Origin: Limnohabitans sp.
GTDB lineage: Bacteria > Pseudomonadota > Gammaproteobacteria > Burkholderiales > Burkholderiaceae_C
Assembly (NCBI GenBank): GCA_009693225.1
Contig: SHXP01000094.1
Coordinates: 1-8,253, forward strand
Direction: 5' to 3'
DNA: 8,253 nt
Under the pieces are notes generated by a model, which was given only the letters and a program-made list of their open reading frames with translations, was not told where the DNA came from and did no database searches. Of this stretch, positions 5,793 to 8,253 are shown piece by piece (the first letter of the stretch is position 1; each line of letters opens with the position of its first letter). The position numbers were made by a program, and so were the translations under genes.

Positions 5793-6548
5793 TCAGTCGA
5801 GCAGAAATTGCTCAAGTTCCAGTGAAGGTGCGAAGGTTTGCTCAAAATTAAGCTGGTTTTCGAGGGTGTGCAAATGGCTTTCCATCAATTTTTCGGCCAC
5901 GGCTGTGTCTCGCAAACGGATGGCGTCCAGCAGTTGCCGGTGTTCCTGACAGCCGCAGGCCGCGTGCTCGCGGCGCAGCACCTTTTCCTGCGAGCCCCAT
6001 GCCATCAGTATCAGGCAGGTGCGCGGCACCAGCTCGTGCATCAAACGGCTGAGGGTGTTATGTCCGGCGCGGTCGGCAATGTACAAATGGAATTCTCCGG
6101 TCAGACCGCTGGCCTTGTGCATATCGCCCTGCTCCTGGGCCTGCCGGTCCTGTGCAATGACATTGGACAAATGGGCAATGTCTGCGGCCTGCGCACGCGC
6201 CATGAACCGCTTGAGCAGCACCGGTTCGATCAGGCGCCGGGTTTCAAACACTTCGATGGATTCCTGTTGCGTCGGGTTGGACACTGACGCGCCAAGGTTA
6301 TGCGTGAGAGTAATTATTTTTTCATTCGCCAGTCGCACCAGTATGGGCTTGATGCGGGTGCGCGAGACACCGAAAATGCTGCACAGCTTGTCCTCGGTCA
6401 AACGTGTGCCCGGCAACAGCCTGTGGTCCAGCACAGACTCGACAATACGTTTGTAAATCGCCTGGTAGCTCCACCCGGCCTGGCTTGTATCCGTTGATTC
6501 AGACTGCACAGGCTGCAAATAGCGATGAAAAACGACCCCTTTGTCCAT
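5793..6548 (-). CDS. GntR-family (FCD) transcriptional regulator
   Basis: An intact 251-residue regulator. Residues about 24-92 form the winged helix-turn-helix: WSYQAIYKRIVESVLDHRLLPGTRL, then TEDKLCSIFGVSRTRIKPILVRLANEKII and the wing LTHNLGASVS. Residues about 97-235 form an FCD effector domain, with His154 (GEFHLYIA), His203 (QEHRQLLDAI) and His225 (MESHLH) placed like the family's metal ligands. The frame stays open to 6902, but that part is antisense to upp and is not protein-like. ATG 6548 is chosen: GGTGG lies 8 nt upstream and the fold needs only a short leader. GTG 6509 is the alternative (238 residues) and would avoid overlapping upp. The regulator heads a unit with the racemase and probably controlled the ureide/hydantoin genes, whose products have all been broken while it has not. 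Confidence 0.85.
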   Translation of the reverse strand: MDKGVVFHRYLQPVQSESTDTSQAGWSYQAIYKRIVESVLDHRLLPGTRLTEDKLCSIFGVSRTRIKPILVRLANEKIITLTHNLGASVSNPTQQESIEVFETRRLIEPVLLKRFMARAQAADIAHLSNVIAQDRQAQEQGDMHKASGLTGEFHLYIADRAGHNTLSRLMHELVPRTCLILMAWGSQEKVLRREHAACGCQEHRQLLDAIRLRDTAVAEKLMESHLHTLENQLNFEQTFAPSLELEQFLLD

Positions 6549-7163
6549 TGGATAGACCACCCCCTCGTTCAGCACAAGCTGAGCTTGATGCACCGCAAGA
6601 ACGCCAGCACCAACAGTTTCCGCACCCTCCTCAACGAATTGTCCATGTTGATGGCTTATGAAGTCACGCGTGACATGGAAGTAAGTTACATAAAAATAGA
6701 AACGCCGATGGAAACCATGATGGCACCGACCATCGACGGCAAAAAACTCGCGCTCATCAGCATCTTGCGTGCCGGCACCGGTATTCTGGACGGTATGCTC
6801 AAAGTTGTTCCGGGTGCACGCGTCGGCCACGTCGGCCTCTACCGTGACCCGCAAACCTTGCAGGCTGTTGAATATTTCTTCAAAGTGCCACAAAACATGC
6901 AAGAGCGCGATGCCATCGTGGTCGACCCTATGCTGGCCACCGGCAACTCAGCGGTGGCGGCCATCACACGCATCAAGAAGACCCAGCCTAAATCGATCAA
7001 GTTTCTCTGCCTGCTGACCTGCCCGGAAGGCATCAAGGCGATGCGCGATGCTCACCCGGATGTCCACATTTTCACAGCGGCCATAGACCGGCAACTGAAT
7101 GAGCACGGTTACATACTGCCAGGACTGGGTGACGCCGGCGATCGCATTTTCGGTACCAAATAA
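6525..7163 (+). CDS. upp: Uracil phosphoribosyltransferase
   Basis: This 212-residue enzyme of pyrimidine salvage converts uracil and PRPP to UMP and pyrophosphate in the cytoplasm. Sequence marks in order: HPLVQHKLSLMHRKNAST (12-29), the start of the fold; LRAGTGILDG (81-90); the PRPP-binding loop VDPMLATGNSA (133-143); HPDVHIFTAAID (177-188); and the uracil-binding C-terminus NEHGYILPGLGDAGDRIFGTK. Length is close to the usual 208-212, and nothing is missing. The ribosome binding site is weak (AGG at 6510-6512, 12 nt from the ATG). The start lies inside the 5' end of the divergent regulator gene if that begins at 6548, so the upp promoter must lie within regulator coding sequence. No terminator was convincing in the 84 nt after the stop. 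Confidence 0.96.
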   Translation: MKNDPFVHWIDHPLVQHKLSLMHRKNASTNSFRTLLNELSMLMAYEVTRDMEVSYIKIETPMETMMAPTIDGKKLALISILRAGTGILDGMLKVVPGARVGHVGLYRDPQTLQAVEYFFKVPQNMQERDAIVVDPMLATGNSAVAAITRIKKTQPKSIKFLCLLTCPEGIKAMRDAHPDVHIFTAAIDRQLNEHGYILPGLGDAGDRIFGTK

Positions 7164-7247
7164 AGCTTATAAAAGTCAGCTTCATAAAACACGTCAAGGA
7201 AACATTCACGGATTCGCTGGAGACCTTAACATGTGTAACTGAGCCCA

Positions 7248-8039
7248 CTACTTCGGCAAGCTGAATCCGTAACGTGCCAATATGTCCCTGGCATAAGCGC
7301 TTGCCATGTAGTCGTAAAACTGCCGCGCAGATGAAGGGGCGGCTTTGAGCAACACCATGCGCTGATTCAGCGGCTGATGCCAGGACTCGGGTATCAACTC
7401 GAATTGTCCTTTGTCGGCAACAGTCGGCGACAGCACCAGCGATAGGGCAATGATGCCGGCCTGCGCTGATCCGGAAATGGCAAACTGAGCAGCCTGGGAA
7501 ACATTTTCACCCAGCACCAATTTGGCTTGAACAGCCATCCAAAGATTCGCGTGTTCCAACGCTTGTCTGGCGCGCTGGCCGTACGGCGCGTGCTCGGGAT
7601 TGGCAATAGCAAGTTGTTTGAGCCGGCCGTCCTGCAACGCGGCGGCTAAATCTTTGAATGTGCCATCGGCCTTCAATGCTGAACTGTTAGGCACAAACAA
7701 GCCTATGCGCCCGATAGCATATAAGCGGCCGCGATCCTGTGTTTTTCCTGCAACCGCCAGTTTGAAGACCAGATGTTCATCAGCTGACATGAAGATATCG
7801 AAAGGAGCATTCTGTAGCAATTGGGTAGTGAGGGTGCCGGAAGATCCGAACAGGAGATTGATTTTCTGGCCTGAATTTTTCTCGTAGGATGCAGCAATTT
7901 CAGTCAAAGCAAATTTCAAATCTGATGCAGCGGCAACTGTGATGACAGAAGCCGGTAATCTCGGCTTTTCCTGTGGCCAGGCGAAGGTGAAACCCGACAA
8001 GAAAAACCCGAGCAGGCATTGATATGCATATTTTTTCAT
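7248..8039 (-). CDS. modA: ModA-like molybdate-binding periplasmic protein
   Basis: A 263-residue substrate-binding protein of the molybdate/tungstate ABC transporter type. A signal peptide covers about residues 1-20 (MKKYAYQ, hydrophobic core, FTFA). Binding-site motifs are in the expected order: AAASDLKFA (36-44) with a ligand Ser39, FGSSGTL (64-70) with Ser67, DIFMSAD (81-87), ANPEHAPYGQ (146-155), GENVSQAAQFA (177-187) and AGIIALS (194-200). Family length is about 250, so it is complete. No Shine-Dalgarno sequence is visible before ATG 8039. It lies 57 nt downstream of a porin gene on the same strand and may share its transcript. The permease and ATPase genes (modB, modC) are not beside it downstream, where upp converges, so it is an orphan here or works with components elsewhere. 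Binding of another oxyanion cannot be excluded. Confidence 0.88.
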   Translation of the reverse strand: MKKYAYQCLLGFFLSGFTFAWPQEKPRLPASVITVAAASDLKFALTEIAASYEKNSGQKINLLFGSSGTLTTQLLQNAPFDIFMSADEHLVFKLAVAGKTQDRGRLYAIGRIGLFVPNSSALKADGTFKDLAAALQDGRLKQLAIANPEHAPYGQRARQALEHANLWMAVQAKLVLGENVSQAAQFAISGSAQAGIIALSLVLSPTVADKGQFELIPESWHQPLNQRMVLLKAAPSSARQFYDYMASAYARDILARYGFSLPK

Positions 8040-8096
8040 GGCTGTATTGCAGAAGAATGGGCAATCATGGTTTGAATCCGCGAACTGAATATTGAA

Positions 8097-8253
8097 TCAA
8101 AATCTGAAACGCAAACCGGTAGCGGTGGTGAAGATATTTCTGACATAGCCGGTGGCAAATGCCTTGCCCCCGTAATGCGTCCACAGCGCGCCGGCGTACC
8201 AATCAGTGTATTTGTTGAACTTATAGTTGACCAGCAATGTGGTGCCGCTCAGA
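8097..8253 (-). CDS. C-terminal end of an outer-membrane porin, cut by the window edge
   Basis: The last 51 residues of a protein that enters from beyond 8253 on the minus strand. The readable part alternates polar and hydrophobic residues as in transmembrane beta strands (TTLLVNYKFN, TDWYAGALWTHYGG) and ends GLRFRF, with the C-terminal Phe and alternating aromatics that form the outer-membrane assembly signal. This resembles trimeric betaproteobacterial porins, in which TTLLVNYKFNKYTDWYAG matches the common pattern of a strand followed by a K-x-T-D-x-Y motif. The N-terminal part, and so the exact family and substrate, are not visible. The 57 nt between its stop and modA contain no recognisable terminator. 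Confidence 0.78.
   Translation of the reverse strand, partial: LSGTTLLVNYKFNKYTDWYAGALWTHYGGKAFATGYVRNIFTTATGLRFRF

Noticed and set aside
6549..6902. N-terminal extension of the GntR reading frame by 118 codons
   Set aside because: The frame is open but is exactly antisense to upp, does not resemble any regulator domain, and the winged helix begins shortly after ATG 6548.
7163..7182. AAGCT / AGCTT hairpin after upp as a terminator
   Set aside because: Only five base pairs, AT-rich, and no T-run follows on the + strand.
7208..7270. Inverted repeat ACGGATTC / GAATCCGT
   Set aside because: The arms are 47 nt apart and one lies inside the modA coding end; it could easily be chance.
1..8253. 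Mobile element, CRISPR array, tRNA or rRNA
   Set aside because: No transposase, integrase, terminal repeats, spacer-repeat series or tRNA-like cloverleaf was seen on either strand.

Overview
The window looks like chromosomal DNA from a Gram-negative betaproteobacterium, most likely of the Burkholderiales. The grounds are the style of the proteins (a secreted PQQ-type sugar dehydrogenase with a small cytochrome c, an outer-membrane porin ending in Phe, a short two-helix membrane protein of a type common in that group) and the moderate-to-high GC codon use. This is inference from protein character; no rRNA or other marker is present. There are no tRNAs, rRNAs, CRISPR arrays or insertion sequences, and no gene-free stretch exceeds 300 bases.

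Left part (1-2713). A secreted sorbosone/glucose dehydrogenase-like protein is followed by a strong intrinsic terminator. A small periplasmic cytochrome c starts 11 nt after the terminator's T-run. The cytochrome gene overlaps by 14 nt a TTG-started exported protein with a Rap1a/Tai-type pattern. This trio meets, tail to tail with a 4-nt gap, a Cys-rich lipoprotein gene on the other strand. Divergent from the lipoprotein is a two-helix membrane protein.

Middle part (2856-6548). A small ureide/hydantoin-type catabolic locus is in decay: a PuuE-type allantoinase and an M20 amidohydrolase on the + strand, facing an Asp/Glu/hydantoin racemase and its GntR/FCD regulator on the - strand. All three enzyme genes are broken, each by a different lesion: a frameshifting gap consistent with a 16-nt deletion at an 8-nt repeat, a CAG-to-TAG type nonsense codon, and a frameshift consistent with loss of one GC dinucleotide. 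The regulator reads intact. An intact set would plausibly racemise and open allantoin or a related cyclic ureide; the exact substrate cannot be read from sequence.

Right part (6525-8253). An intact uracil phosphoribosyltransferase (upp) starts divergently from, and overlaps, the regulator's 5' end. On the - strand follow the C-terminus of a porin, cut by the window edge, and downstream of it a ModA-like molybdate-binding protein without ModB or ModC in view.

No clearly new system is evident. The most informative signals are the locus with three separate lesions and the terminator/hairpin arrangement in front of the cytochrome gene.
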